Source: a virus
IMG/VR virus record: IMGVR_UViG_3300050015_001011
Coordinates: 1-52,740 of that record
DNA: 52,740 nt
Reading direction: 5' to 3' (one strand)
Part shown: positions 40,086 to 48,248 of the stretch, piece after piece
How the letters are laid out: each line of letters begins with the position of its first letter
Numbering within the stretch: position 1 is the first letter of the stretch
Translations under genes and position numbers: made by a program
The notes under the pieces: model-generated
Databases searched by the model: none
Told to the model about the DNA's origin: nothing
The model's input: only the letters and a program-made list of their open reading frames with translations

Positions 40086-40301
40086 ATGATAAAGTTAAGT
40101 CGAAAGAAAGAATCCCAGCAAGAAAGAAGGTTCAGAGCAAGTATTTATGTTGATCTGTTTGTACTCAGAACTGAAAACAAAGAATATGATAGGAAAGTTG
40201 CTTTACAAAAGGTAGAAGAGATATCTAAAGGAATTCCTAATTCTTATGTCGGTGGAGTAGGTCACTTTGGAGATGGACTAACGCTTGACCAGGAAATATA
40301 A
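40086..40301 (+). CDS. small basic protein with MIKLSR N-terminus
   Basis: 71 residues. The start MIKLSRKKESQQERRFRA resembles the N-termini of several downstream small proteins. The remainder (ASIYVDLFVLRTE) is a short alpha/beta unit with a C-terminal GDGLTLDQEI. TAGGAG precedes the ATG. Probably a virion or assembly protein by position. Confidence 0.65.
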   Translation: MIKLSRKKESQQERRFRASIYVDLFVLRTENKEYDRKVALQKVEEISKGIPNSYVGGVGHFGDGLTLDQEI

Positions 40302-40310
40302 AGGAGGAAT

Positions 40311-40553
40311 ATGGGACCAATTGAGGTTATTGTAGAAGCAGCTCGCAAGCAGGAGATGGTAAATATTGTATATTCGAAGGTTAATGGCGAAACCAAAAGT
40401 TATTCGGATTTAGAGCCATATAGCCAAAGAGGTAATTGTTTATGCCTGTATGATTCTAACGCCGGTAGTATTAAATACTTTAAAATTGATGGTATTGTGA
40501 GCGCAGAAAGTACGGGAAATACATATAGTCCTCGTTGGGATGTTGAACTTTAA
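40311..40553 (+). CDS. WYL-domain-like small protein
   Basis: 80 residues: MVNIVYSKVNGETKSYSDLE, then LYDSNAGSIKYFKIDGIVSA, then PRWDVEL, resembling a lone WYL-type beta-barrel. WYL domains bind nucleic acids or nucleotides. AAAGGAGG precedes the ATG. Confidence 0.62.
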   Translation: MGPIEVIVEAARKQEMVNIVYSKVNGETKSYSDLEPYSQRGNCLCLYDSNAGSIKYFKIDGIVSAESTGNTYSPRWDVEL

Positions 40554-40570
40554 TCAAGGGAGGCTTTAAT

Positions 40571-42001
40571 ATGGGAGAGATACTACATAATTTTACTGGT
40601 CGCAAGTTGGTAAGTACAGATATTTATAAGAACTATGATCAGCTTGTAAGAGAGGCAACAAGGAAGTTTAAGAAGACATCTAAAGATTTGTTTGGTATTG
40701 ATTTAAAGAAGATAGATGAAGATGATTTGAAAGATCAGACTGTTAGTAATGGTAGTGTTGTTGAAGGAGTTATTGTTTTGAAAGGAACGTTTAGAAAGTC
40801 GCGGCGTATGTATTCTTATTACATGGGCTTTAATGTAAAAGGAGGTGTACTTGGGAAGCCGTTAGATGTTATTTATACGCAGGATCTTGAACAGCTTCCT
40901 TTAAAGAAATCCAGTGCAAGTAAACTTTTACGGAAAGCTGATTGCGATGAAATAGTGAATATGGATGGAAAGGCGATTCAACATCTCGGTGTGTTCGCGG
41001 GAATTAAGAAATTTTTTAAGAGGGGTCAAGTAGCTCCAACAGCTCCAGGTGATACAACACGCAAGGATCTTAAGTATACTGATATAAAGAAGTATCCGCA
41101 AGAAACATTAAATCGCACAAAAGAACTTCCTGGTCCTGAAGGCGCAAAACGCCCTTTAACTAGGGTTCCTGAAGAGCAGATGGATCCAGTGGTTAGAGCA
41201 AAACTTAAAGAAGCTATCACTGCGCTTGATGCTCTTCAAAAGAAATGGGAACCAGTAAGCACTCAAATGGAGCAATTAAAGAGAGACGCAACTACTTATG
41301 AGAAGGAATTTGGTGACAAGATGCTTGAGATTTATAACCTATCTCAAAAGTTTGATGTTATCTATGATATTGTAGATGATCTTGGAACTTTTATGAATGT
41401 AGGTATTTATACTACAGAAGAAAAAGCTGTTGCACCTAAATTGGAATTAACTGCAACAGAGTTAATCAAGAAGTTAGAGGAAATACCTTGGATCAATGAA
41501 AAGATAATCGAAGTTAAGGCTGCTGCTACAATGGCTATGAAGGTAATGATACCGCCTAAGACTGATCCGAAGTTGATTCCTGAAGTTAAGATTGCTGATA
41601 AAGAAAGAGCAGTAGAAAAGAAAGAAAAGACCGCTCAAGAGAAAGATAGTACAGCCAATCGGGTTCTTGATATGTTAAAAGATTCTGTACAAAGTCTTGT
41701 TGATGCTGTTCAGAATTTTTGGAGTGGACTTAAAAGCGTGAAGGATGTTTCGGTGCAGCAAAATAATGTTCCGGAATCTGCAGTAGGTCGGCCAACAGGA
41801 ACAGAGTTGCTTACCGCAGTTATGCGAGAAGAGATCCCAAGACCTGATGATAGTGGAGCAGGTATGCTAAAGTGGCGTAGGCAGTCTAGTAGTAAGAAGT
41901 ATCTAGAAGGTAAAAAGAGTTCAGGTAGAGCAGAAAGAACTTATGAAGCTTGGGATAAGTCATACATAGATACAGAAAAGGTTAAGAAAGATCTTAGTTA
42001 G
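40571..42001 (+). CDS. large hypothetical virion-region protein
   Basis: 476 residues: an N-terminal globular part (to about 120), a Pro/Lys-rich linker, a long coiled-coil-like stretch (LDALQKKWEPVSTQMEQLKR and following), a Lys/Glu segment and a basic C-terminus. The C-terminal LKWRRQSSSKKY echoes the LSRQ motifs of nearby genes. Possibly a head-interior or scaffold protein. No family recognised. GGGAGG precedes the ATG. Confidence 0.65.
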   Translation: MGEILHNFTGRKLVSTDIYKNYDQLVREATRKFKKTSKDLFGIDLKKIDEDDLKDQTVSNGSVVEGVIVLKGTFRKSRRMYSYYMGFNVKGGVLGKPLDVIYTQDLEQLPLKKSSASKLLRKADCDEIVNMDGKAIQHLGVFAGIKKFFKRGQVAPTAPGDTTRKDLKYTDIKKYPQETLNRTKELPGPEGAKRPLTRVPEEQMDPVVRAKLKEAITALDALQKKWEPVSTQMEQLKRDATTYEKEFGDKMLEIYNLSQKFDVIYDIVDDLGTFMNVGIYTTEEKAVAPKLELTATELIKKLEEIPWINEKIIEVKAAATMAMKVMIPPKTDPKLIPEVKIADKERAVEKKEKTAQEKDSTANRVLDMLKDSVQSLVDAVQNFWSGLKSVKDVSVQQNNVPESAVGRPTGTELLTAVMREEIPRPDDSGAGMLKWRRQSSSKKYLEGKKSSGRAERTYEAWDKSYIDTEKVKKDLS

Positions 42002-42047
42002 TATTTTGTTGTTCAACTTTTGCTGCGAAGCAAAGAAAAGGAGAAAT

Positions 42048-42470
42048 ATGATGGTAGAAAAAGCGGGAAAAGGCAGCTTAGAAGTAACGAAGGTTTATAT
42101 CACGCCAGCTTTCAAGCGTGAGGGAAGAACAAGATTGCGGGCTTATGTAAGCATTGTTCTTAATGATTCTTTTATGGTAAAAAATATTAGAATCATAGAG
42201 AAAAAAGAAGTTAAGCCTGGTGAGAGTAAGTATTTTATTGTATTTCCGAACCGAGAAAATACACGTCCTTGTACTGCGTGCTCAGCTAAGGTTTCATTCC
42301 GCGATGAGTTTTGTAAGGTATGTGGAACGAAGTTGTCTCCAATTATTCAGGAAGCTACATACAAGGATCTTTGCCATCCTATAAAGAGGGACGTGTCCGA
42401 TGTGCTTGAGAAATGTATTTTGGATGAATATACAAAATTTCAAGAAAAAATGGTTGCTGGTGCGAAGTAG
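42048..42470 (+). CDS. spoVG: SpoVG-family protein with inserted zinc ribbon
   Basis: 140 residues. VTKVYITPAFKR, LRAYVSIVLNDSFMVKNIRI, YFIVFPNRE and LCHPIKRDVSDVLEKCILDEY follow the SpoVG fold, an RNA/DNA-binding regulator of Firmicutes that is also in phages. Between the FPNRE strand and the CHPI helix is an extra CTAC..FCKVCG zinc ribbon, absent from cellular SpoVG. The start is the ATGATG after AAAGGAG. Confidence 0.82.
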   Translation: MMVEKAGKGSLEVTKVYITPAFKREGRTRLRAYVSIVLNDSFMVKNIRIIEKKEVKPGESKYFIVFPNRENTRPCTACSAKVSFRDEFCKVCGTKLSPIIQEATYKDLCHPIKRDVSDVLEKCILDEYTKFQEKMVAGAK

Positions 42471-42489
42471 TAAATAGGAAATTGTAGTT

Positions 42490-42553
42490 TAGAAGCTGGA
42501 AGATTTAGTAAAGTTTGTTATACACTATTTCTTCCAGCTTCTATTATAGTGTA
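42490..42553 (+). promoter_or_regulatory. pseudoknot-type double inverted repeat before an endonuclease gene
   Basis: Arms at 42490-42503 and 42530-42543 pair perfectly (14 bases, TAGAAGCTGGAAGA). Arms TACACTAT (42521-42528, inside that loop) and ATAGTGTA (42546-42553) also pair perfectly. The two helices interleave as an H-type pseudoknot or alternate. The last arm touches the AAAGG of the endonuclease at 42565, so it could hide that ribosome site. T4 homing-endonuclease genes use ribosome-site hairpins in this way. Confidence 0.65.
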
Positions 42554-42564
42554 AAGGAATTAAT

Positions 42565-43284
42565 ATGTCGTATATAAGAACACCGGAAATTTTAGAAAAA
42601 CAATCTAAAGCACTGATGGGGCATCTTGTCAGTAGAGAAGTACGTGATAAGATAGCAAAAGCTTTAATTGGAACAACCCGTACTGAAGAATCTAAATTAA
42701 AACAATCCAAGACAATGTCTGGCGAGAATCATCCTAATTATAATCCTAAAAATTATATTATGGAGACTAGGTATTGTGCTTGTGGCTGTTTAGCGCCTTT
42801 TGAGTGTTCTATAACTTCTGAAAAAAGTTGTCTCACAGGGCATAGTAGGCTTACTAAAGAGAAGCATGAAAATATGTCTAGAGCTACTTCCGGTAAAAAT
42901 AACGGTCATTATGGGAAGCCAGCTGCAAAAGAAGCAGGTCGCGGAAAAGTAGGAACGCGCTTAGATCTTAATCAGTTCTTTCGTTCTACTTGGGAAGCAA
43001 ATCAAGCTAGAGTTTTTAATTGGGAAGGTATTCCTTGGAAGTTTGAATCTAAAAGATTTTATTTTACTGGCGACAACGTTAAAAGTTCGTATTGTCCGGA
43101 CTTTCATATCCCAGGAACTAATATTTGGTATGAAGTAAAAGGTTATATGGATGATGTTGCGAAGAAAACCATTAAAATATTTCGTAAGCAGTATCCTAAT
43201 GAGATTTTGATAGTAATAGGTAAAGAAGAATACGGTAGAATGAGAGACACATATAAAGACTTGATTCCTAATTGGGAATCTTAA
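42565..43284 (+). CDS. modular homing endonuclease, PD-(D/E)XK type
   Basis: 239 residues: two NUMOD3-like repeats, one Cys finger (CACGCLAPF..LTGH with the usual Lys replaced), another NUMOD3-like repeat, then STWEANQARVFNWEGIPW, YCPDFHIPGTN and WYEVKGYM of the nuclease core. All catalytic positions are intact. It is inserted between the spoVG-like gene and a small gene and is preceded by a regulatory pseudoknot. Confidence 0.87.
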   Translation: MSYIRTPEILEKQSKALMGHLVSREVRDKIAKALIGTTRTEESKLKQSKTMSGENHPNYNPKNYIMETRYCACGCLAPFECSITSEKSCLTGHSRLTKEKHENMSRATSGKNNGHYGKPAAKEAGRGKVGTRLDLNQFFRSTWEANQARVFNWEGIPWKFESKRFYFTGDNVKSSYCPDFHIPGTNIWYEVKGYMDDVAKKTIKIFRKQYPNEILIVIGKEEYGRMRDTYKDLIPNWES

Positions 43285-43285
43285 A

Positions 43286-43573
43286 ATGATTATAATTAGG
43301 AATAAAAATGGTGAGGACGTTGCTCATGTAGACGACGATAATAAGCTTTTCTTGAATAGCGGGGAACAAATAGGAGAAGTGATAAATAACAAAGTATATA
43401 GCCTACGTAATGTTTATCTAGGAGAATTGCGTAATGACATGGTTATTGCGTTAAAAACGCTTGTTCTGCAGACGCCATCTGCACCAAGAATGGGCATTAA
43501 GAAATCTGAGAGAGCTCCTTTTGTAAAGAGTGTTAAAAGAATCATACCTACCGGATATCGCAGTGTTTTTTAA
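43286..43573 (+). CDS. beta-repeat small protein
   Basis: 95 residues: IRNKNGEDVAHVDDDNKLF, GEQIGEVINNKVYSLRNVYL and GELRND form repeated short beta hairpins, as in '4-fold beta flower' proteins. The C-terminus is basic. It starts one base after the endonuclease. Function unknown. Confidence 0.65.
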   Translation: MIIIRNKNGEDVAHVDDDNKLFLNSGEQIGEVINNKVYSLRNVYLGELRNDMVIALKTLVLQTPSAPRMGIKKSERAPFVKSVKRIIPTGYRSVF

Positions 43574-43589
43574 GATGAGGAGAAAAGAT

Positions 43590-43982
43590 ATGAATAAGAG
43601 AAGAAAGGCACAAGCAGCTCCAGGAGAAAATCCTGCTGTGATAGATTGCACAGGAAAAATTTGTCCGAAGTGTGGTTCACCTCTACAACCTAAAGCCCTT
43701 CCAAGCGGTACCACATCGTGTGCATGTCCAAATTGTGATAGAAATATTGTTAATGCTAAAACAAATGCTAGAATGCTATTCGAGAAATATGTTTCAAAGA
43801 AAGAAAAGGAAACTGGTCCTTATATACCTGATGGAGAGAAAGAACAGGAAGAGGATGAGAAAGAAGTAGTTAAGAAGGAAACAAAACAAGAAGAACGGTT
43901 CAGAAAGATGTTAAAGAAAAATCCTAATTATAAGGATAAGGCCGAAAAGGATTTAGAAGATTTTGATAAAGATTTAATTTAA
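43590..43982 (+). CDS. zinc-ribbon protein with charged tail
   Basis: 130 residues: basic N-terminus, a four-Cys ribbon (CPKCG..CPNC), then a long Glu/Lys helix. The start is the ATG after GAGGAG; an earlier in-frame ATG is inside the previous gene. It resembles nothing specific and may be a virion-assembly factor. Confidence 0.68.
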   Translation: MNKRRKAQAAPGENPAVIDCTGKICPKCGSPLQPKALPSGTTSCACPNCDRNIVNAKTNARMLFEKYVSKKEKETGPYIPDGEKEQEEDEKEVVKKETKQEERFRKMLKKNPNYKDKAEKDLEDFDKDLI

Positions 43983-43983
43983 A

Positions 43984-45348
43984 ATGATTAAGTTATCAAC
44001 ACAACCTAAATACAAGATAGGAGACCTCATCACTTTAAAACAAGGTGCTGAGGTAATTATTTCTGGTACGCAGGACGAGGTTCCGAGAAAGTGGGTAGAT
44101 GATGGTAAGCTTTGGGGTGTAGATCATTATGAGGAAGAATCAGGAAGGCTTAATATCAATCGCGTACTTACTCCTTATCCTGGTGCTTTTTGTTCTTGGG
44201 TATCCGAAGATGAAGTACTAGGAATAAGTTTAAGTAGACAAGCTCAAGATGATGAAGATGAGTTTGATGTAGTAGCACGCAAGTTTCTAAAGTGGACAAA
44301 GAGTTTAAATCTTTCAACTCCGAGCGCATTTATTTCTAAGAATAAATTAGAAAGATTATTTAAAGGGCTTGCTAAAACAGGGTTTATAGATAGACCGTTA
44401 CTTGAGGAACTTAGAATGGACGTAATTGTTAATTTAAAAAGTTTTGTAAGTAAAGTTAAAGAATTTTGGAAAAGATATAACGTAATGGATGAAGATGAGA
44501 AGGGGCATCTTTCTAGCATCTGGAGTGAAGGATCGTATGATAATGATGATATTGAGGCCGGAATGGACAACCTAGATGAGTTATTCTCTTTTGAAGATAG
44601 TGGCGGTGGCTTATCTTATTACGAAGCTCTATTGCAACCGGGACTTTCAGATGCAGATTTATTTCAAAGATTTAATACATTCATAAATTTTGCTCATCAG
44701 AGAATAGATTATGGCGCAGATTGGGTAGAAGGAGGTAGAGAAACTTTGGATGAATTAGCTGGCTATAAAAAAGTATTTAAAAAGAAAGCAGCAGACTTTA
44801 CTTGCATTATGCTAGAGATAGATAAGCAAGAAAGTATTTATGCTAAGATAAAGGCTATTGCAAAGAAGATAAAGAAGGAAGATCTGTCAGAAGATGGTAG
44901 AGAAGATGATTTACATGTTACGCTGAAGTATGGACTTGATACCGAAGATCCTGCCCTCATAAGGCCTTTACTTGATAGTGAAGGAAAAATTACTTTAGAA
45001 ATAAAGAAGCTCGATTATTTTGGGGCTAAGGAAACAAAGCAGGATTTTGATGTAGTTATTCTTAGAGTAGATTCTGATCAAATACAAGAACTTCATGAAA
45101 CTATAACTGATACCTTTAAGGATTCGGGCGAAACTCATCCTAAGTACTTGCCCCATATTACTCTTGCTTATGTAAAAAGGGGTTTGGGAAAAGATATCGT
45201 AATAGAATTAAGAAAGGATGCTGAAGATTTAATAGGTAAAAAAATTGTATTTAAAGAAGCTTTATTCAGTACACCAGAAGAAAAAAAGACTGTGATAAAA
45301 TTAAGTAGGCAGATAGTAAAACAAGTTAGATTAAGCAGACAAGGATAA
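43984..45348 (+). CDS. multidomain protein with C-terminal 2H phosphoesterase
   Basis: 454 residues. Residues 1-80 start MIKLSTQPKYKIGD and form a small beta domain. After GISLSRQAQ (81-88) comes a helical domain. From about 278 there is a 2H phosphoesterase with both HxT motifs, HVTL (311-314) and HITL (391-394). The end is KLSRQIVKQVRLSRQG. 2H enzymes act on 2',3'- or 2',5'-phosphoesters; phage members include RNA-repair enzymes and the anti-CBASS protein Acb1. Repeated LSRQ at domain borders suggests cleavage or linker sites. Confidence 0.75.
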   Translation: MIKLSTQPKYKIGDLITLKQGAEVIISGTQDEVPRKWVDDGKLWGVDHYEEESGRLNINRVLTPYPGAFCSWVSEDEVLGISLSRQAQDDEDEFDVVARKFLKWTKSLNLSTPSAFISKNKLERLFKGLAKTGFIDRPLLEELRMDVIVNLKSFVSKVKEFWKRYNVMDEDEKGHLSSIWSEGSYDNDDIEAGMDNLDELFSFEDSGGGLSYYEALLQPGLSDADLFQRFNTFINFAHQRIDYGADWVEGGRETLDELAGYKKVFKKKAADFTCIMLEIDKQESIYAKIKAIAKKIKKEDLSEDGREDDLHVTLKYGLDTEDPALIRPLLDSEGKITLEIKKLDYFGAKETKQDFDVVILRVDSDQIQELHETITDTFKDSGETHPKYLPHITLAYVKRGLGKDIVIELRKDAEDLIGKKIVFKEALFSTPEEKKTVIKLSRQIVKQVRLSRQG

Positions 45349-45350
45349 AT

Positions 45351-46058
45351 ATGCCAAGTGGAATATATGTAAGAACAATAGAGATGAATGAAAGGCAGTC
45401 TAAAATAATGACAGGAAAACTTACTGGTGATCCTCGATTAAGTAGAAAAGGTAAGCTAAATTCTCAGTATGGTAAAACCGGAGAAAATGCTCCTAATTAT
45501 AATCCGAAGAACTATATTTTAGAAACTAGAATATGTGTATGCGGCTGTAGTTTACCTTTTGAATGTTCTTTGTCTTCTAAAAAGAGATTTATTAAAGGCC
45601 ATGGTCGCATAGGTAAGATTTTTTCTGAAGAGGCTTTAAAGCTAATGTCTGAAGCAAGGAAAGGTGAAAAGCATCCTAATTTTGGAAAATCCGCTTATCC
45701 CGGCTCTGGTTATGGTAAATCTGGTAAAAGAAAAGATCTCAATAATCAAAGCTTTAGATCTACCTGGGATGCTAATGTAACTCGCATCTTTAATTATGAG
45801 GGTATACCATCAGAATATGAATGTAAAAGATTTCCTCTTATTAGGGCAGATGGTTCAAAAACGTCATATCTTCCTGATCATCATATTGTAGGAACACATA
45901 TATGGTACGAGCAGAAAGGTTATATGAGATCCGGTTGCCTGGAAAAAATAACTTTGTTTAGAGAACAGTATCCAAATGAAATTTTAATTGTAATAGGTCC
46001 TGAAGAATATAAAAGATTTAAAGAGTCTTACAAAGATTTAATTCCTAACTGGGAGTAG
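45351..46058 (+). CDS. modular homing endonuclease, PD-(D/E)XK type
   Basis: 235 residues with the MPSGIYVRT leader, a Cys finger (CVCGCSLPF..KKRFIKGH), a NUMOD3-like repeat (EEALKLMSEARKGEKHPNFG) and the nuclease domain, where YLPDHHI and WYEQKGYM keep D, E and K. It lies three bases after the 2H protein and two before the DUF192 gene, both of which carry LSRQG at the junction. This suggests it split a once continuous frame or a duplicated segment. Confidence 0.87.
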   Translation: MPSGIYVRTIEMNERQSKIMTGKLTGDPRLSRKGKLNSQYGKTGENAPNYNPKNYILETRICVCGCSLPFECSLSSKKRFIKGHGRIGKIFSEEALKLMSEARKGEKHPNFGKSAYPGSGYGKSGKRKDLNNQSFRSTWDANVTRIFNYEGIPSEYECKRFPLIRADGSKTSYLPDHHIVGTHIWYEQKGYMRSGCLEKITLFREQYPNEILIVIGPEEYKRFKESYKDLIPNWE

Positions 46059-46059
46059 C

Positions 46060-46440
46060 ATGAAACTATCAAGACAAGGCCAACAATCTTTTAATACCAT
46101 TTTTTGTAGCACGGGAGAAGAGAAAGCTCTTGGTTTACAAGGAGTAGTAGACATACCGAATAATACAATTCTTGCGTTCGAGGGAGTTTCCCAAGGCGAT
46201 TTCTTTCATATGAGAAATTGTGCTTTCCCGATTGACTGGTTGTGTGTATCTAATGATGGAACTATTTTAAAAAAAGAAGCGCTGCATCCAGAAGATGATG
46301 TTGCTGGAGTTGCGCCAGGCACGAAGTATGTGATTGAAGCCAAATTGGGAACGTTTAGCGGTAATAAGGGAGATCAAATAGATCTGACTAGTTTAAAGCC
46401 TTCCGGAGGATCTGTGTTTGACTTGTCCAGGAACAAATAA
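46060..46440 (+). CDS. DUF192-family protein
   Basis: 126 residues. After MKLSRQGQQ comes the DUF192 pattern: GLQGVVDIPNNTILAF, FFHMRNCAFPIDWLCVSNDG and YVIEAKLGTF. The family is a small beta-barrel of unknown function. The C-terminus FDLSRNK again resembles the LSR motif. The start ATG is one base past the endonuclease stop and lacks its own ribosome site. Confidence 0.8.
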   Translation: MKLSRQGQQSFNTIFCSTGEEKALGLQGVVDIPNNTILAFEGVSQGDFFHMRNCAFPIDWLCVSNDGTILKKEALHPEDDVAGVAPGTKYVIEAKLGTFSGNKGDQIDLTSLKPSGGSVFDLSRNK

Positions 46441-46483
46441 AAATGCAGGAAATTCTAATTATTTTATAGTAAAGGAGATTGTA

Positions 46484-47314
46484 ATGCCAACAGGAGTATA
46501 TGTAAGGACATTTGAGAATAGTAAAAGGCCTCATCTTAAAGAAAATCTTTCTGAAGAGACGGTAAGATTAATGTCGGAAGCACAGTCTGGCGAAAAGGGC
46601 CATAACTATAAATCTGAATGCCATGATTATGAAACTAGAATTTGTGATCCTATTTGTGGTTGTGGCGAAACTTTTGAATGTCTTAGACGTTCTAATCAAA
46701 AGTATATTCTTGGACATAATGGTAGAACCAAAGAAGCTAAGAGACATTTATCTGAAACGAATTCAGGAGAAAAGAACGGTCAGTTTGGGGTTGAGCCATG
46801 GAATAAAGATACAAAAGGTATTGTGGTTGCTTGGAATAAGAATTTGACTAAAGAAACCGATTTAAGAGTAAAAAAGAATTCCTTTCAAATAAGTTCTACT
46901 TTGAAAGAGGGTTATAAGTCGGGTAGAATTGTTAGTGCTCGTTTGGGCAAACCTTGTCCTAAAGGGGCTGGTCATAGTAAAGGTGGTATTAGAGAGGATA
47001 TAGGAATATATGTGCGATCTACTTGGGAAGCTAATTTTGTTAGAATACTTGATCTTTTAGGTATATCTTGGTTATATGAATCTAAGAGATTTGCACTAAT
47101 CAGAGCTGATGGATCTAAAATGACATACTGTCCAGACTTTTATGTTTATGGTGTATATTGGGAAGTTAAAGGATATATGAGACCGGAAGCAGCTGAAAAG
47201 ATAAAATTATTTAAAGAGCAATATCCAGAACAGGGATTAGGAGTAGTTGATCACGAAGAATATAAGAAGTTAGAAAGGGAATATAGAGATTTAATTCCGA
47301 ATTGGGAAAGTTAA
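46484..47314 (+). CDS. modular homing endonuclease, PD-(D/E)XK type
   Basis: 276 residues, the most elaborate copy. MPTGVYVRT leader, NUMOD3-like repeats, a Cys finger (CGCGETF..NQKYILGH), a WNKNLTKETDLRV segment shared with the HNH protein at 24507, then STWEANFVRIL, YCPDFYVYG and YWEVKGYM. AAAGGAG precedes the ATG. The shared linker with an HNH member shows module exchange. Confidence 0.88.
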   Translation: MPTGVYVRTFENSKRPHLKENLSEETVRLMSEAQSGEKGHNYKSECHDYETRICDPICGCGETFECLRRSNQKYILGHNGRTKEAKRHLSETNSGEKNGQFGVEPWNKDTKGIVVAWNKNLTKETDLRVKKNSFQISSTLKEGYKSGRIVSARLGKPCPKGAGHSKGGIREDIGIYVRSTWEANFVRILDLLGISWLYESKRFALIRADGSKMTYCPDFYVYGVYWEVKGYMRPEAAEKIKLFKEQYPEQGLGVVDHEEYKKLEREYRDLIPNWES

Positions 47315-47328
47315 AATAAGGAGAGATT

Positions 47329-48030
47329 ATGGACAAAGTAAAGAAGGTGGTAGTGTCGCAACAAACAGTAGATCAATTAGACAGCGTGGCCAATTATTTT
47401 TTCAGTTTACCTGAAGAAACTCTTAGACAGCTTACAACTCTTCAAGAATTAATTTCGCAGTATAGTGCTAATCCAGATGCAGATCCCGCAATTCAAAGTC
47501 TAATCGGAAACGCTCATGGTTTTATGGATGATGTAAAATCTTTTGTTCGTTCTTTAGGAATTTCTATTGGTAAGTTAAGAGGTGCGTTAATACCCCCTAC
47601 GAGTCAAGTCCAACCAGCAGCAAATCCTCAAGAAAATCAACAGCTTTATGCTAAACGTGTGGCTCAAGTATCTGGAGAAGAAGATAAAGAGAAAGAGTTA
47701 GATCCAAAGTTTAAGAAGATATGGGACAGTCCATTATCTCCAGGCACTGTGTATAGAAGTATGGAACCTTTTGTTCCTGAAGCTCGCGAAGATAAAAAAG
47801 TTGGTGCGGGATATGATCCATCCTTTTTAGCTGAAGATATTATTAGACGCGCAAGAGGTGGTTTTGCTTTAGGTGCTCCTTATCAAAGTGTGCAAGAAGC
47901 TTATGATGCAGAGATTGGTGATGATAAGAATCTTAGTAAGGAAACAAAAGAAGAGGTAATTAAGATTCTGTCTAATCTAGGTTATAAAGTAAAGGGGGCA
48001 AAAGAAGCTGATAACAAAGAACTTTATTAA
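47329..48030 (+). CDS. hypothetical virion-region protein
   Basis: 233 residues: helical N-terminal half (LDSVANYFFSLPEETLRQL), a Gln/Pro-rich linker, and a C-terminal part with YDAEIGDDKNLSKETKEE. Possibly a structural or scaffold protein. AAGGAGAG precedes the ATG. No family recognised. Confidence 0.65.
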   Translation: MDKVKKVVVSQQTVDQLDSVANYFFSLPEETLRQLTTLQELISQYSANPDADPAIQSLIGNAHGFMDDVKSFVRSLGISIGKLRGALIPPTSQVQPAANPQENQQLYAKRVAQVSGEEDKEKELDPKFKKIWDSPLSPGTVYRSMEPFVPEAREDKKVGAGYDPSFLAEDIIRRARGGFALGAPYQSVQEAYDAEIGDDKNLSKETKEEVIKILSNLGYKVKGAKEADNKELY

Positions 48031-48056
48031 GATAAAGTAAACTTGAGAGGTTATAA

Positions 48057-48248
48057 ATGAATAAAACTATGAAGGCGTACTCTAGAAGTTCTGCCACATC
48101 TAAGGATATTTTAGAAAGAACTACTAATCTTATTTTAAGATTAGACAAGGTAAGTTTAGTTTTAAAAGAGCTATCAACTAGTTTATTAAAAAAATCAAGA
48201 GACTATAATCTTAATATTCAAAAAAGGAGTTTACATCATAATGGATAA
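48057..48248 (+). CDS. small helical protein
   Basis: 63 residues, amphipathic (ERTTNLILRLDKVSLVLKEL). Starts MNKTMKAYSRSSATSK, a basic beginning like its neighbours. It overlaps the next gene by 8 bases, and the two share an LERxxxxxxxLDxVSLxL pattern, a possible duplicated segment. Confidence 0.58.
   Translation: MNKTMKAYSRSSATSKDILERTTNLILRLDKVSLVLKELSTSLLKKSRDYNLNIQKRSLHHNG

Noticed and set aside
42490-42543. Rho-independent terminator after the spoVG-like gene
   Set aside because: The long stem has no T-run on either strand and a second helix interlocks with it; translational control fits better.
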